From: an uncultured Bacteriovorax sp.
GTDB taxonomy: Bacteria > Bdellovibrionota > Bacteriovoracia > Bacteriovoracales > Bacteriovoracaceae
Assembly: GCA_943914745.1 (NCBI GenBank)
Contig: CALUDF010000025.1
Coordinates: 1-15,762 of the forward strand
DNA: 15,762 nucleotides
Reading direction: 5' to 3'
Position 1 is the first letter of the stretch. Every line of letters starts with the position of its first letter. A model generated the notes under the pieces. That model was not told the origin of the DNA. It was given only the letters and a program-made list of their open reading frames with translations, and searched no databases. Positions 15,107-15,762 of the stretch are shown in pieces. Position numbers and translations under genes: made by a program.

Positions 15107-15745
15107 ATGAAAAGACCTCACCTCGTACATTTCCTGGCCATAGTCACTGATGATTCAATCAACATCAAGGCTTCTATTACCATGAAAGAAAACCTCATGG
15201 CCCAGAACCTCGATTTTGATATCGTGACTAAGAAACTTCCCATTCAGGCCCTGCGTCTTTTAAACGGCTATCAATTCACCATGAAAATCATCGGCGTCTC
15301 AAAAGACCAGCGCGAGATCTATAAGAAGTCTTTTGAGTCAGACTCTTTTGGAAATTTTAATTTCAAGATCCCACTGACCACCGAGCGCCAGGAAATCGAA
15401 ATCCTCCAGATCTACGAGACTAAAAAAAGACCGGGTCTTGAGTTGCACCTAGGGACCTACATTCCCCTGCGCATTTTCTCACCGAAAAAACTCATCATCT
15501 GCGACTTCGATAAGACACTCGTCGACACCAAATACTCAACGACCAAAGAAGTTTACCGCTCGCTGACGAGATCCTTAGAAGAAAACCCGACGGTCACAAG
15601 CTCGGTTGAGATTCTTCACCGCTACATCAGAAAGGGCCATCACCCTTTCATTCTTTCTGCCTCTCCGCATTTTTATGAAGATGCCATGAGAGACTGGTTG
15701 TATAAAAATAATATTTTCTCTGCGGGGATTTTTTTAAAAGACTAG
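15107..15745 (+). CDS. App1/DUF2183-like phosphatase domain protein, cut short by an in-frame TAG
   Basis: App1 and related LNS2-type proteins are HAD-superfamily phosphatases (yeast App1 acts on phosphatidate). Residues 1-125 form a beta-rich front domain with a family-like SFESDSFGNFNFKIPL. Residues 128-212 begin the catalytic domain: motif I DFDKT (133-137) with both aspartates, then motif II LSASP (183-187), then NIFSAGIFLKD. The frame then meets TAG at 15743-15745. From memory, related proteins continue as KDYR..., and after the TAG the same frame reads R-H-F-F-S to the window edge, so this looks like a Tyr codon changed to amber rather than a natural end. HAD motifs III and IV, needed for activity, would lie beyond. 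TAG is a normal stop in six other genes here. It could be a pseudogene, a sequencing error or a readthrough case. No signal peptide is clear. Confidence 0.75.
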   Translation: MKRPHLVHFLAIVTDDSINIKASITMKENLMAQNLDFDIVTKKLPIQALRLLNGYQFTMKIIGVSKDQREIYKKSFESDSFGNFNFKIPLTTERQEIEILQIYETKKRPGLELHLGTYIPLRIFSPKKLIICDFDKTLVDTKYSTTKEVYRSLTRSLEENPTVTSSVEILHRYIRKGHHPFILSASPHFYEDAMRDWLYKNNIFSAGIFLKD

Positions 15746-15762
15746 CGCCACTTTTTTTCAGT

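Noticed and set aside
1..15762. Search for CRISPR repeats, tRNAs, insertion sequences, toxin-antitoxin pairs and prophage genes
   Set aside because: Nothing with the required repeats, cloverleaf arms, terminal inverted repeats or recognisable proteins was found by eye. The zinc-ribbon gene's weak toxin-fold resemblance is not enough to call a toxin-antitoxin system.

Overview
The window is a compact stretch of bacterial chromosome with mid-range G+C by eye. Eleven genes are complete and one is cut short at the right edge. I see no rRNA, tRNA, CRISPR array, insertion sequence or phage gene. Several features point to a Gram-negative delta-type lineage such as the predatory Bdellovibrionota (Bacteriovorax/Peredibacter-like). 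These are a fused carbamoyl-phosphate synthase, many short exported or outer-membrane proteins of unknown family, a Cys-rich lipoprotein, and very tight gene packing. The taxonomic call is an inference from gene style, not a demonstrated fact.

Left part (27-6098, + strand): a pyrimidine biosynthesis operon, pyrB - carAB (small and large subunits fused in one 1474-residue chain) - pyrF. The genes overlap or sit 8 bases apart. Together they cover carbamoyl phosphate formation, carbamoyl aspartate formation and the last step to UMP. Dihydroorotase, dihydroorotate dehydrogenase and orotate phosphoribosyltransferase are not in the window. Converging on this operon is gsk (6105-7403, - strand), a clear inosine-guanosine kinase for purine nucleoside salvage, so the locus pairs pyrimidine synthesis with purine salvage.

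Middle part (7428-12249): envelope genes of no known function. In order they are a beta-barrel-like outer-membrane protein with an SH3-like front part (+), a membrane-anchored periplasmic protein (-), a Ser/Thr-rich, Cys-rich lipoprotein (+), and a two-gene unit on the - strand. That unit has an outer-membrane barrel protein followed, with stop and start codons overlapping by one base, by a zinc-ribbon protein carrying an internal duplication.

Right part: a 252-base regulatory region (12250-12501) separates the - strand barrel gene from a + strand three-gene operon (12502-14293). The operon encodes a 103-residue soluble helical protein, a 95-residue exported protein, and a long coiled-coil protein ending in an Hsp20/alpha-crystallin-like domain. 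This is the most unusual unit in the window. It converges on an MgtC/SapB-family membrane protein (14298-15041, -). Divergent from that is an App1/DUF2183-type phosphatase-like gene whose frame is stopped by an amber codon inside the catalytic domain, 17 bases before the window ends.

Four convergent gene pairs are separated by only 0 to 7 bases with no recognisable terminator between them.
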